Assembly: GCF_001183865.1 (NCBI RefSeq)
Contig: NZ_CP012020.1
Location: 1 to 64,000, forward strand
DNA: 64,000 bases
Direction: 5' to 3'
From: Methylophilus sp. TWE2
Lineage (GTDB): Bacteria; Pseudomonadota; Gammaproteobacteria; Burkholderiales; Methylophilaceae
Part shown: one piece after another, positions 33,636 to 43,147 of the stretch
Layout: each line of letters opens with the position of its first letter
Position numbering within the stretch: the stretch's first letter is position 1
Translations under genes and position numbers: made by a program
Notes under the pieces: model-generated
What the model was told of the DNA's origin: nothing
Seen by the model: the letters and a program-made list of their open reading frames with translations, nothing else
The model's database searches: none

Positions 33636-34574
33636 ATGGACCGCTTCGACACCATGCTGGCGTTCACAAGAGTGGTAGAGCTAGAGAGCTTTACCAAAGC
33701 CGCCATGTCGCTCAATTTGCCCAAAACTACCGTCTCGGCCCAAGTGTTGGCCTTGGAAAAACGCTTGCGCGTCAAACTGCTGCACCGCACCACCCGGCGC
33801 ATCAGCGTCACCACCGATGGCGCCGCCTATTACGAGCGGGCGATTCGATTACTCAACGAGCTAGAAGAAACCGAAGCCGCCCTCAACCAGGCCACGGCCA
33901 GCGCAAAAGGACGTTTGCGGGTCGATGTGCCCACGCCCGTGGGGCGGCTGGTGATTATTCCGGCACTGCCAGACTTTTTTAAACGCTACCCCGAGATACA
34001 ACTCGAAATCGGCTGCGACGACAGGCCGATTGACCTGCTTGAAGAAGGTGTCGATTGCGTCATCCGCATCGGCAACTTGTTAGATTCCAGCCTGGTCGCC
34101 CGCCGGGTAGGCACTATGCAATTTATGCTGGTCGCCTCGCCAGACTACTTAAAAACTTACGGCACACCACAAATCCCAGACGACCTGCAACGCCACCAGG
34201 CTGTGCACTTTTTTTCATCCAAAACCGGCAAAGTACGCAACTTCATCCTTGAGCACGAAGGCGCAGAGCAAGAAATCCCCACCATACGCAAACTAGCCAT
34301 TAATAATGGCGATGCCATTGTCTCCGCTGCCCTGGCAGGCATAGGCATCTGCCAACTGCCCAGCTTTATGGTGCAAGGCTATTTAACTGAAGGTAAGTTA
34401 GAAAAAGTACTGGGTGATTATGGGGCAGGGAGTTTGCCGATTAATGCGCTCTATCCGCAAAACAGGCATTTATCATCGAAGGTGCGGGCGTTTATTGAGT
34501 GGGTGGCGGAGTTGTTTGCGGAGTGCCGACTGCTTCAAACCTCAGCCAAAAATGAGCAAGCTGGGCAAAAATAA
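33636..34574 (+). CDS. LysR-type regulator divergent from the SDR cluster
   Basis: A 312-residue LysR-type transcription factor: N-terminal winged helix-turn-helix (residues 1-60, with TKAAMSLNLPKTTVSAQVLA) and a C-terminal substrate-binding-like effector domain from about residue 90. Its position head-to-head with the SDR gene suggests it controls that cluster; the inducer cannot be told. Close in style to the regulator at 55842. The 34575-34733 gap after it marks the boundary to the restriction island; nothing structured is seen there. Confidence 0.92.
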   Translation: MDRFDTMLAFTRVVELESFTKAAMSLNLPKTTVSAQVLALEKRLRVKLLHRTTRRISVTTDGAAYYERAIRLLNELEETEAALNQATASAKGRLRVDVPTPVGRLVIIPALPDFFKRYPEIQLEIGCDDRPIDLLEEGVDCVIRIGNLLDSSLVARRVGTMQFMLVASPDYLKTYGTPQIPDDLQRHQAVHFFSSKTGKVRNFILEHEGAEQEIPTIRKLAINNGDAIVSAALAGIGICQLPSFMVQGYLTEGKLEKVLGDYGAGSLPINALYPQNRHLSSKVRAFIEWVAELFAECRLLQTSAKNEQAGQK

Positions 34575-34733
34575 CAATCATTATTCAAGAGGCTGGCGAA
34601 TCGAAGACAACATCCAAATTTCAGAGGGTGTTTGTTTGATGCCAATAAGTTAATATCTTGGCTCAAACGAGTTTTAAGATTTTATTAAGTAGCATGGGTG
34701 CAGAATCCTTAGCGATGGGTCAAGAAATAGAAA

Positions 34734-36299
34734 ATGGCAAAAGAAGATAACAAAAATATTAAGGGTGATCACTTAGGTTTTGAGGCTGATCTTTTCAAGA
34801 CTGCCGACAAGCTGCGCGGCAATATGGAGCCTTCCGATTACAAGCACGTTGCGCTTGGGCTGATCTTCCTTAAGTACATCTCCGATGCCTTTGAGGCTAA
34901 GTACAAAGCTTTGTTAGCTGAGGATGCGCGTGCCGCGGAAGATAAAGACGAATACTTGGCAGACAATGTGTTTTGGGTGCCCAAAGAAGCGCGCTGGTCT
35001 CACCTGCAGGCCAACGCCAAGCAGCCCAGCATCGGCACTTTGATAGATGATGCAATGCGTGCCATCGAGAAAGATAACGAGTCGCTAAAGGGAGTTCTCT
35101 CTAAAGACTACGCCCGCCCAGCATTGAATAAGGTAATGCTAGGCGAGTTGATCGACCTGATCTCTGGTATTGCACTCAATGAAGAAGGCGACCGCTCCAA
35201 AGATGTCCTTGGAAGGGTGTATGAGTATTTCCTTGGGCAATTCGCTGGCGCTGAGGGTAAACGGGGCGGCGAGTTTTACACCCCGCGTTCAGTCGTGCGA
35301 GTACTGGTTGAGATGCTTGAACCATATTCCGGCCGTGTTTACGACCCCTGTTGTGGCTCGGGCGGCATGTTCGTGCAGTCAGAGAAATTCGTGCAGGAGC
35401 ACGGCGGCCGCATTGGCGATATTGCAATTTACGGCCAGGAGTCAAACTACACCACCTGGCGACTGGCCAAGATGAACTTGGCCGTGCGTGGCATTGATTC
35501 TGACATCCGCTGGAACAACGAGGGCAGTTTTCATAAAGACGAACTACGCGACCTCAAAGCTGACTACATCCTCGCCAATCCGCCATTCAACATCTCTGAC
35601 TGGGGCGGCGACCGCCTGCGTGAAGACGTGCGCTGGAAATTCGGCGCACCGCCAGTGGGTAATGCTAACTACGCGTGGCTTCAGCACATCTACCATCACC
35701 TCGCTCCGTTTGGCACGGCAGGCGTTGTCCTGGCTAATGGCTCAATGAGTTCCAACACCTCTGGTGAGGGAGATATCCGCCGCGAAATGATAGAAAAAGA
35801 CGTGGTGGATTGTATGGTTGCACTCCCAGGTCAGCTTTTCTATTCAACGCAAATCCCTGCTTGTTTGTGGTTTCTGGCACGCGACAAATCCAATGGCCGT
35901 TCTGGTAAAGCACATCTGCGTGATCGACGTGGGCAGGTACTATTTATTGACGCCCGAAAACTGGGGGGGCTGGTGGATCGTACTCGGCGCGAACTCACTG
36001 ACGAAGAAGTGCAGAGGATCGCTAACACTTACCACGCCTGGCGGGGTGAGAAAGATGCAGGGGAATACGCTGACGTGGCGGGTTTCTGCAAATCGGCCAC
36101 GTTGGATGATATTCGTAAGCACGGCCACGTGCTGACACCAGGCCGCTACGTGGGTGCCGCTGAGCAAGCCGAGGACGGTGAACCCTTCAATGAGAGGATG
36201 CAGCGACTTACCAAGCTGTGGCTCGAGCAGCGGGCAGAAGCTACCAGGTTGGATATGGAGATCGATGCCAATCTGAAGGGACTTGGATATGGGAAATGA
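34734..36299 (+). CDS. hsdM: Type I restriction-modification methyltransferase subunit
   Basis: The modification subunit methylates adenine in the bipartite target chosen by HsdS. The 521-residue protein has the HsdM N-terminal helical domain (about 1-140), the signature [11 protein letters not shown] (about 179), the SAM-binding motif [10 protein letters not shown] (about 203-212), and the catalytic NPPF (about 282). The start ATG follows AGAAAATGGC without a strong ribosome-binding site. Its end overlaps the hsdS start region, and the order hsdM-hsdS-abi-fic-hsdR follows. First gene of a mobile-type defence island. Confidence 0.96.
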   Translation: MAKEDNKNIKGDHLGFEADLFKTADKLRGNMEPSDYKHVALGLIFLKYISDAFEAKYKALLAEDARAAEDKDEYLADNVFWVPKEARWSHLQANAKQPSIGTLIDDAMRAIEKDNESLKGVLSKDYARPALNKVMLGELIDLISGIALNEEGDRSKDVLGRVYEYFLGQFAGAEGKRGGEFYTPRSVVRVLVEMLEPYSGRVYDPCCGSGGMFVQSEKFVQEHGGRIGDIAIYGQESNYTTWRLAKMNLAVRGIDSDIRWNNEGSFHKDELRDLKADYILANPPFNISDWGGDRLREDVRWKFGAPPVGNANYAWLQHIYHHLAPFGTAGVVLANGSMSSNTSGEGDIRREMIEKDVVDCMVALPGQLFYSTQIPACLWFLARDKSNGRSGKAHLRDRRGQVLFIDARKLGGLVDRTRRELTDEEVQRIANTYHAWRGEKDAGEYADVAGFCKSATLDDIRKHGHVLTPGRYVGAAEQAEDGEPFNERMQRLTKLWLEQRAEATRLDMEIDANLKGLGYGK

Positions 36300-37563
36300 G
36301 TGGTCAATAGTCCGTATTGAAGACATTGCAGAAAAGATAGCGATGGGTCCATTCGGCTCCAATATTAAAGTCGAAACCTTCGTAGACACGGGGGTTCCAG
36401 TTATCAGTGGATCCCATCTACGCGGCGTTCGCTTGGAAGACGGTGATTTCAACTTCGTTACTAATGAGCACGCCGAAAAAATGAAAAATTCGAACGTGCA
36501 ACGTGGAGATGTCATCTTCACCCATGCTGGCAACATTGGTCAGGTTGCCTACATTCCACCAAATTCGCAATATGATCGATATGTAATTTCCCAACGGCAG
36601 TTCTATCTGCGTTGCGATTTGAATAAGGCTGATCCAGCCTTCATTTCCTATTTTTTTCATAGCAACGAAGGTCAGCACAAGCTACTCGCCAATGCGTCTC
36701 AGACTGGAGTTCCATCAATTGCGCGGCCATCTTCCTATTTGAAGACGATCGAGCTATCGCTACCGCCAATGGCACAACAGCGTGCCATCGCTCACATTCT
36801 TGGTAGGCTGGACGACAAGATCGAACTTAACCGCAAGCAGAATGAAACGCTGGAGGCGATAGCAAGTGCCTTGTTCAAGGCGTGGTTTGTGGACTTTGAA
36901 CCGGTGCGTGCAAAGATGGAAGGTCGCTGGCAACGTGGCCAATCGTTACCTGGCTTGCCTGCGCATCTTTACGACCTCTTTCCTGATCGTCTTGCCGAAT
37001 CGGAGTTGGGGGAAATTCCGGAGGGATGGGAAATCGGACGAGTGTCTGATTTCTTGAGTCTTGCTTATGGCAAATCATTGCCTGCCGGGAGTCGGAATCC
37101 CGGAGTTGTTCCAGTTTATGGATCTGGTGGAGTCACGGGTTATCACGACACTTCGCTTCTTGATGTTGAAACCGTTATCGTCGGTCGAAAGGGAACAGTG
37201 GGAAGTCTTTATTGGGAGCCATTGCCTTGCTTCCCAATTGATACTGTTTTCTATGTGCAGCCCTTGGTGCCATTGCCATTCTGCTACCACTTGCTTGAGT
37301 CACTCCCGCTAAGTGACATGAACACTGATGCAGCTGTTCCCGGCTTGAATCGTGAGAATGTATATCGTCTCGAAGTCGTTGCGCCGCCTCAACCGCTGAT
37401 CAAAGAATTTTCGGACTTGGCAAGAAAGTTTAGAGATCAGATTTTCAGGTTACATGCTGAAACGCGCATCCTTGCTCAGTTGCGCGACACACTGTTACCT
37501 AAACTACTTTCCGGCGAACTTCGCGTTCTAGACCCTGAGCGCATTATTGGAGCATTAATATGA
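36289..37563 (+). CDS. hsdS: Type I restriction-modification specificity subunit
   Basis: HsdS recognises the split DNA target. The protein of about 424 residues has two variable target-recognition domains (starting [16 protein letters not shown] and [15 protein letters not shown]). Conserved coiled-coil regions separate and follow them ([20 protein letters not shown] and [14 protein letters not shown]). ATG at 36289 is preferred to the TTG at 36283, because AAGGG lies 8 nt upstream. It overlaps the end of hsdM and its stop overlaps the next start (ATGA). The recognition sequence cannot be predicted. Confidence 0.94.
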   Translation: MGNEWSIVRIEDIAEKIAMGPFGSNIKVETFVDTGVPVISGSHLRGVRLEDGDFNFVTNEHAEKMKNSNVQRGDVIFTHAGNIGQVAYIPPNSQYDRYVISQRQFYLRCDLNKADPAFISYFFHSNEGQHKLLANASQTGVPSIARPSSYLKTIELSLPPMAQQRAIAHILGRLDDKIELNRKQNETLEAIASALFKAWFVDFEPVRAKMEGRWQRGQSLPGLPAHLYDLFPDRLAESELGEIPEGWEIGRVSDFLSLAYGKSLPAGSRNPGVVPVYGSGGVTGYHDTSLLDVETVIVGRKGTVGSLYWEPLPCFPIDTVFYVQPLVPLPFCYHLLESLPLSDMNTDAAVPGLNRENVYRLEVVAPPQPLIKEFSDLARKFRDQIFRLHAETRILAQLRDTLLPKLLSGELRVLDPERIIGALI

Positions 37564-38291
37564 TCCTGGATTGGTGCCCTGGCATTCGCGAGGCATGCGG
37601 TCATTGGCGCGATGCGCCTATGTTGCAGCAGACCTTCGAGGCGATGGAGCGCAATCTAGAGCAGAACAACGACGCGTGCATCGACTGTGCCAAGACTGTT
37701 GTTGAGGTTATCTGTCGTGTGGTGGTAGAAAGTTTTCATACGCAGCAAAACCCACTAAAACCCACGCAAGAGACACCTTCGCTCTCAGACTGGTTGACGG
37801 CCGCAATTCGTGCGCTCAAATTAGGCGATGTTCGTGATGACCGGTTCAAAAGGCTAGTATCCAGTCATCACAAGTTAGCCGATGCACTGAACGACCTTCG
37901 CAATAAAGCAGGCCCCGCTAGTCATGGCAAAGATCCGTATCTAGCTCGTTTGGCGGAACATCACCGACGCAGTGCGGTTTTGGCAGCCGATGCCATTGTA
38001 GCCTTTCTGCATCAGGCCTATCTGGATACGCAACTTGACCCGAGCAGCTCTCGCGAGCCATGGGAGCGGTTTGCTAAAGACAATGCGCTGATCGATGCAC
38101 ATGTACGATTGGAAGTAGATGCCGAGGAAGGTGACTCTCCAACTTTGCGTTTTCTACTTCCAAGCGGTGATGAGTTGCCTATCAATATTGAAGTGAGCCG
38201 TTTGCTCTATCAACTAGATCGGGACGCTTATGTCGAGGCATTGAACGCTACACGTGGATTACCAGCTCCGGCTGCAGATGCCGTTGAATAA
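37560..38291 (+). CDS. Abortive-infection C-terminal-domain protein inside the hsd operon
   Basis: A 243-residue protein whose central part (LNDLRNKAGPASHGKDPYLARL, about 117-138, and the following AVLAADAIVAFLHQ helix) matches the Abi_C domain found in AbiJ-like and HEPN-type proteins. The R-N...HG residues lie in the conserved core. No catalytic nuclease motif is certain. ATGA overlap with hsdS couples it to the restriction system. It may be a second defence layer or an RM regulator; function is inferred from the family name only. Confidence 0.75.
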   Translation: MILDWCPGIREACGHWRDAPMLQQTFEAMERNLEQNNDACIDCAKTVVEVICRVVVESFHTQQNPLKPTQETPSLSDWLTAAIRALKLGDVRDDRFKRLVSSHHKLADALNDLRNKAGPASHGKDPYLARLAEHHRRSAVLAADAIVAFLHQAYLDTQLDPSSSREPWERFAKDNALIDAHVRLEVDAEEGDSPTLRFLLPSGDELPINIEVSRLLYQLDRDAYVEALNATRGLPAPAADAVE

Positions 38292-38435
38292 TAAGATAGG
38301 TTGTAATAGTGTTTTGTCGCAATGGGGTGACTTAACCTGATGATGGCCTAAACATGCATAAAAATTTCTGTTTTTTGAACATATTGCAGTTATCATGTTA
38401 AAAATATCTAATTTTATTAACACGATGAGTGAGTC
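38292..38435 (+). promoter_or_regulatory. Gap with likely promoter of the fic-hsdR pair
   Basis: A 144-bp AT-rich gap interrupts an otherwise overlapping operon. It contains the imperfect dyad AACAT-12-ATGTT near 38379-38400 upstream of the fic ATG. A separate promoter for fic and hsdR is plausible, but no clear -35/-10 pair was identified. Confidence 0.3.
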
Positions 38436-39524
38436 ATGTTAACGCCGAGCTATATCATTCCCCCTCTGCCGCCAGTCGGTGTGGATTTTGATGCCCCTGT
38501 GTTGCTGAAAGCATTGGCATTGGCTCACCGCCATTTGGCGGAATTGAAAGGCTGCGCCAAGAGTATCCCCAATCAGGGCATCCTGGTCAGCACGCTGGCA
38601 TTGCAAGAAGCTAAGGCGAGCTCGGAAATTGAAAGCTATGTGACTACGCAGGATGAGCTGTTTCAGGCGGATTTGCAGTTGGCAGCAGGGATATCAATAG
38701 CAGCTAAAGAAGTTTCGCGTTACCGTGAAGCCTTGATGTTGGGCTACGAGCAGATGCGTGAACAACAGGGGTTGTTGACCAATGGTTTGCTAATTAGCTT
38801 GTTTCAGATGCTGAAAAATAGCGCAGAGGAATTTCGTCAAACACCGGGCACGGTACTTAAAAACGACAAAACGGGTAAGACGGTGTTTGTACCACCGCAA
38901 GACGCGGTGGAGATTTTGCAGCATATGCATGCGCTGGAACACTTTATCAATACGGCTGAGGATGGGCTGGATGATTTGTTGAAGATGGCAGTGATTCATC
39001 ATCAGTTTGAGAGCATTCACCCATTTAGTGATGGCAACGGGCGTATTGGGCGGATAGTGAGTGTACTTTATCTGAGTAAAACGGGGCTGCTAGAGGCGCC
39101 TGTGCTGTATCTTTCGCGCTTTATCAATCAGCATAAGACGGATTATTACCGTCTGCTGCAGGCTGTGCGTGATCAAGGTGATTGGCAAGCATGGCTATTG
39201 TTTATGTTGCAGGCCGTGGCTGAAACGGCACAGACTACCGTGGTGCTGGTTGAGGGAATGCGTGAGTTGATGGCGGAAACCAAGCAGCGTTTACGGCAGG
39301 AGTTGCCCAAACTCTATTCTCAGGATTTGCTTAACAACTTGTTTCGGCACCCTTATACGCGTATTGAGTTTGTACAGCGTGACCTCGGCATCACCCGCCA
39401 GACAGCCGCTAAATATTTGAAGCAGCTCGCGGCTAAAGGCATCGTGCAGGAGTTTGCGCAAGGCAAGCATATGTATTTTATTAATACACCACTGGTGCGA
39501 TTGCTCACTGAAGGGGAGCGCTAA
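38436..39524 (+). CDS. Fic-family AMPylator-like protein within the RM locus
   Basis: A 362-residue Fic protein. The Fic_N region contains a helix with the inhibitory-motif-like SSEIES (about 66-71; the class II consensus is S/T-x-x-x-E-G/N). The catalytic motif is canonical: [12 protein letters not shown] (about 194-205). A C-terminal winged-helix-like segment ([19 protein letters not shown], about 318-337) suggests DNA binding and autoregulation. Fic enzymes transfer AMP or related groups to target proteins. The stop TAA shares a base with the hsdR ATG (TAATG), so it is coupled to the restriction subunit and may control it. Confidence 0.92.
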   Translation: MLTPSYIIPPLPPVGVDFDAPVLLKALALAHRHLAELKGCAKSIPNQGILVSTLALQEAKASSEIESYVTTQDELFQADLQLAAGISIAAKEVSRYREALMLGYEQMREQQGLLTNGLLISLFQMLKNSAEEFRQTPGTVLKNDKTGKTVFVPPQDAVEILQHMHALEHFINTAEDGLDDLLKMAVIHHQFESIHPFSDGNGRIGRIVSVLYLSKTGLLEAPVLYLSRFINQHKTDYYRLLQAVRDQGDWQAWLLFMLQAVAETAQTTVVLVEGMRELMAETKQRLRQELPKLYSQDLLNNLFRHPYTRIEFVQRDLGITRQTAAKYLKQLAAKGIVQEFAQGKHMYFINTPLVRLLTEGER

Positions 39525-42500
39525 TGGCATTTTTATCCGAAGCGCAAGTGGAGCAAGCACTACTGGATCAATTGCGGGCACTTGGTTACAACATTGCGTG
39601 CGAAGAAGACATTGGCCCAGACGGCAAGCAGCCGGAGCGAGAAAGTCACAATGAGGTGATACTCAAACAGCGGTTTGAGGACGCTGTAGCGAGGTTGAAC
39701 CCGAGTTTGCCAGCTGAGGCGCAAAACGATGCGTTGCGGCGAGTGATGCAATCTGAACTGCCATCGCTGCTTGAAGAAAACCGCCGCATCCATAAGCTGA
39801 TAACGGAGGGTGTAGACGTTGAGTACTACGCGAACGATGGTACGCTGACGGCGGGCAAAGTTACTCTGATTGATTTTGAGCACCCAGAGCATAACGATTG
39901 GCTAGTGGTGAGCCAGTTTGTGGTGATTAACGGCCAAAGCAATCGTCGACCCGATGTAGTGATCTTCGTCAATGGCTTGCCTTTAGGCGTAATAGAACTC
40001 AAGGCGCCGGGAAGTGCAGGGGCGCATCTCTTGGGTGCGTTTAACCAACTGCAGACCTACAAGCAGCAGATTCCGGCGTTGTTTAATACCAATGCACTTT
40101 TGGTGACCTCAGATGGCATTGCGGCACGGGTTGGGTCGCTCTCAGCAGACCTAGAACGCTTTATGCCTTGGCGTACCACCGACGGTACGGATGTTGCGCC
40201 TAAAGGTGCGCCAGAACTCTCGACATTGATTGAAGGCGTATTCGAGCGGCGCCGCTTACTGGCTTTGATACGCGATTTCACTGTGTTTGGTGAAACGGGT
40301 TCTGGGTTGGTCAAAATCATTGCAGGGTACCATCAATTTCATGCAGTACGGCATGCGGTTGCTTCGACGATTCGAGCTTCAGCTTGTGTACAGGGCGCAG
40401 CGCAAGATCCAGCGGATTATGGTTTGCCGAGTGTGAAGACACAGAGCCAAGGTGACAAGCGTGCGGGAGTTATCTGGCATACGCAAGGGTCGGGCAAAAG
40501 TTTCTTGATGGCGTTTTATGCAGGGCAACTGGTGCGGCATCCGGCCATGGCAAACCCAACACTGGTAGTGCTAACTGACCGCAATGATCTTGATGACCAG
40601 CTATTTGCCACTTTTTCGATGTGCCGTGACCTGATCCGGCAGACGCCGATACAGGCCGAAAGCCGTGACGATTTGCAGAAGGTGTTAAACCGGGCCTCTG
40701 GCGGTGTTATTTTTACGACGTTGCAGAAGTTTGGCGAGGTGACAGAGCCGCTCACCACAAGACGCAACGTGGTCGTCATCGCGGATGAAGCGCATCGAAG
40801 TCAGTATGGCTTTAAAGCCAAGGTGGACGCCAAGACCGGCGAAATTTCGTACGGCTTTGCCAAGTACATGCGCGACGCCTTGCCAAATGCATCATTTATC
40901 GGTTTTACTGGCACGCCGATTGAAGCGGACGATGTGAATACACCATTAGTATTCGGTAATTACATCGATGTTTACGACATTAGCCGTGCGGTGGAAGACG
41001 GTGCAACCGTGCCGATCTACTACGAATCGCGGCTGGCGCGGATTGAGCTTGATGAAGACGAGAAGCCAAAAATAGATGCTGAGGTGGAGTATCTCACCGA
41101 AGAAGATTCCGAGGCCGACCAAGAGCGCTTGAAGAAGAAGGGGTCTACGATTGAAGCCCTGGTTGGCAGCGATAAAAGACTGGCATTGGTCGCCAAAGAC
41201 ATGGTTGCTCACTTTGAAGATCGGGTAGCTGCGTTAGATGGTAAGGCCATGGTGGTGTGTATGAGCCGCCGCATTTGCGTGAGGTTGTACGAAGAAATTA
41301 TGAAACTACGCCCCGATTGGCATAGCGATGATGACAATGCAGGCGCAATCAAGATTGTAATGACAGGGGCGGCGAGCGATCCTAAAGAATTGCAACAGCA
41401 TATCGGCAATAAGGCTAGACGTGATTTATTGGCCAAGCGTGCACGCGATCCGCAAGACCCACTCAAGCTTGTGATCGTGCGGGATATGTGGCTCACCGGT
41501 TTTGACGCACCTTGCATGCATACGATGTACGTGGATAAGCCGATGCAAGGGCACGGCCTGATGCAGGCGATTGCACGCGTGAACCGCGTGTTTCGAGACA
41601 AGCCAGCGGGGCTGATTGTTGACTACATTGGCATTGCACAAAATTTGAAGTCTGCCCTACAGCAGTATTCTAAAAACGATCAGGAAAACACTGGCATTGA
41701 TGAAGCTGAAGCCATTGCAGTGATGCTGGAGAAATATGAAGTTGTGAGGGATATGTTCCACGGCTACAACTATGCCTCTGCGATGAATGGCACACCACAA
41801 GAGCGTCTGGTGATGATGGCTGGGGCGATTGAGTGGATTCTCGACCTGCAGCAGAAGCTGGCGGCGAAAGAGAAAACGAATGAAGGCAAAAAAAATGCGC
41901 ATCGTCGATACCAAGATGCCGTACTAGCATTGTCCAAAGCATTTGCTTTGGCATCAGCCTCTGATGAAGCACGTGATATCCGAGAGGAAGTTGGCTTCTT
42001 TCAGGCGATTCGTGCCGCGTTGGTGAAGAGCAATACAGGATCGGGTGTCACCCAGCAGGAGCGCGAACTGGCAATTCAGCAGATTGTCAGTCGTGCCGTA
42101 GTTTCGACCGAGATCGTGGATATTCTGGCCGCCGCTGGTATCAAGAGCCCGGATATCTCGATTCTTTCGGATGAGTTTCTGGTTGAAGTACAGCAGATGG
42201 AGCGCAAGAACCTTGCATTGGAAGCCTTGCGTAAGTTAATCAATGACGGCATTCGATCACGTAGCAAAGCTAACGTGGTGCAAACCAAGGCATTTTCGGA
42301 ACGGTTGGAAGATGCTGTAGCACGCTATCATGCGAATGCGATCACCACTGCCGAGGTATTGCAAGAGTTGATTCAACTGGCCAAAGATATACGTGCAGCC
42401 CGTCAGCGTGGTGAGGAATCGGGACTATCTGATGAAGAAATTGCTTTTTATGATGCCCTGGCAGAAAACAATAGCGCTTTAGAGGTGATGGGCGACGATA

Positions 42501-42709
42501 AACTAAAACTGATCGCACACGAGTTGTTAGTAAGTCTTCGCGAAAATGTCACCGTGGACTGGGCACATAGGGATTCCGCTCGGGCGCGTATGCGAGTATT
42601 GGTAAAGCGTATTCTGCGTAAGTATGGCTACCCACCTGATCTGCAGGATGCTGCTGTGCAAACGGTCCTACAGCAAGCTGAAGCTTTGTCGTCAGGATGG
42701 AAGTTTTAA
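39524..42709 (+). CDS. hsdR: Type I restriction enzyme, motor/nuclease subunit
   Basis: HsdR translocates DNA and cuts it remotely. The 1061-residue protein has an N-terminal PD-(D/E)xK nuclease region ([19 protein letters not shown], about 143-161). Its superfamily 2 helicase motifs are Walker A in HTQGSGKS (about 316-323), DEAH in [13 protein letters not shown] (about 418-430), and the TGTPI motif III (about 466). The C-terminal helical region binds HsdM. Full length, no frameshift. Together with hsdM and hsdS it forms a complete type I system. Confidence 0.96.
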   Translation: MAFLSEAQVEQALLDQLRALGYNIACEEDIGPDGKQPERESHNEVILKQRFEDAVARLNPSLPAEAQNDALRRVMQSELPSLLEENRRIHKLITEGVDVEYYANDGTLTAGKVTLIDFEHPEHNDWLVVSQFVVINGQSNRRPDVVIFVNGLPLGVIELKAPGSAGAHLLGAFNQLQTYKQQIPALFNTNALLVTSDGIAARVGSLSADLERFMPWRTTDGTDVAPKGAPELSTLIEGVFERRRLLALIRDFTVFGETGSGLVKIIAGYHQFHAVRHAVASTIRASACVQGAAQDPADYGLPSVKTQSQGDKRAGVIWHTQGSGKSFLMAFYAGQLVRHPAMANPTLVVLTDRNDLDDQLFATFSMCRDLIRQTPIQAESRDDLQKVLNRASGGVIFTTLQKFGEVTEPLTTRRNVVVIADEAHRSQYGFKAKVDAKTGEISYGFAKYMRDALPNASFIGFTGTPIEADDVNTPLVFGNYIDVYDISRAVEDGATVPIYYESRLARIELDEDEKPKIDAEVEYLTEEDSEADQERLKKKGSTIEALVGSDKRLALVAKDMVAHFEDRVAALDGKAMVVCMSRRICVRLYEEIMKLRPDWHSDDDNAGAIKIVMTGAASDPKELQQHIGNKARRDLLAKRARDPQDPLKLVIVRDMWLTGFDAPCMHTMYVDKPMQGHGLMQAIARVNRVFRDKPAGLIVDYIGIAQNLKSALQQYSKNDQENTGIDEAEAIAVMLEKYEVVRDMFHGYNYASAMNGTPQERLVMMAGAIEWILDLQQKLAAKEKTNEGKKNAHRRYQDAVLALSKAFALASASDEARDIREEVGFFQAIRAALVKSNTGSGVTQQERELAIQQIVSRAVVSTEIVDILAAAGIKSPDISILSDEFLVEVQQMERKNLALEALRKLINDGIRSRSKANVVQTKAFSERLEDAVARYHANAITTAEVLQELIQLAKDIRAARQRGEESGLSDEEIAFYDALAENNSALEVMGDDKLKLIAHELLVSLRENVTVDWAHRDSARARMRVLVKRILRKYGYPPDLQDAAVQTVLQQAEALSSGWKF

Positions 42710-42762
42710 TCACAGGAATTACTCACTTCCACGTACCAAAAGACAGTGCGGTTGTCTCAGTA

Positions 42763-42799
42763 CCTTTGAGTTGTCAAGGAATCCTTGATAACTCAAAGG
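42763..42799. repeat. Long hairpin upstream of the thioredoxin-like gene
   Basis: CCTTTGAGTTGTCAA pairs with TTGATAACTCAAAGG (one G-T pair) around a 7-nt loop GGAATCC. No T tract follows. It could be a regulatory RNA element, a boundary repeat of the restriction island or a weak terminator for hsdR. Confidence 0.5.
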
Positions 42800-42821
42800 G
42801 AGAAAGAGTTAAAGGTACGCT

Positions 42822-43139
42822 ATGGAAAATCAAGAACCCACCCGCGAAGAGATTAACAGTCTAACAGGCGCCACCGTTTTAGAGTTTGGCGCCAACTGGT
42901 GTGGTTACTGCCAAGCTGCACAATCAGCCATCCACGCTGAACTTACCCTTTTCCCAAATATCCGCCATATTAAAATTGAGGATGGCAAAGGCCGCCGGTT
43001 AGGGCGGTCGTTTCACGTGAAACTATGGCCGACGCTCATTTTTATGAAAGAGGGCGTTGAGCTTAAGCGCTTGGTGAGGGAGATTGATGCGGAGGAGTTG
43101 AGGTTAGGGCTTGCGTTAATTACCGCCGAGGCGTCTTAA
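42822..43139 (+). CDS. Thioredoxin-family protein
   Basis: A 105-residue thioredoxin-fold protein. The active site is W-C-G-Y-C in ANWCGYCQAAQ (about 24-34), with GY instead of GP between the cysteines. The cis-Pro region is in KLWPTLIF (about 68-75). A cytoplasmic thiol reductase role is likely. AAAGG lies about 8 nt upstream of the ATG. The gene contains an exact parS core at 43010-43023, encoding the SFHVKL part of the protein. It converges with the following diguanylate-cyclase gene. Confidence 0.88.
   Translation: MENQEPTREEINSLTGATVLEFGANWCGYCQAAQSAIHAELTLFPNIRHIKIEDGKGRRLGRSFHVKLWPTLIFMKEGVELKRLVREIDAEELRLGLALITAEAS
43010..43023. promoter_or_regulatory. parS: Second parS-like core inside the thioredoxin gene
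   Basis: GTTTCACGTGAAAC is a perfect 14-bp palindrome identical to the core of the parS at 2895-2910; only the outermost base on each side differs. It lies within coding sequence about 40 kb from the first site, consistent with clustered origin-proximal parS sites. ParB binding is inferred. Confidence 0.75.
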
Positions 43140-43147
43140 GTGCCTTT

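Noticed and set aside
35940..36536. 198-residue minus-strand ORF across the hsdM-hsdS junction
   Set aside because: It is opposite two clearly coding genes and has no recognisable domain or start signal.
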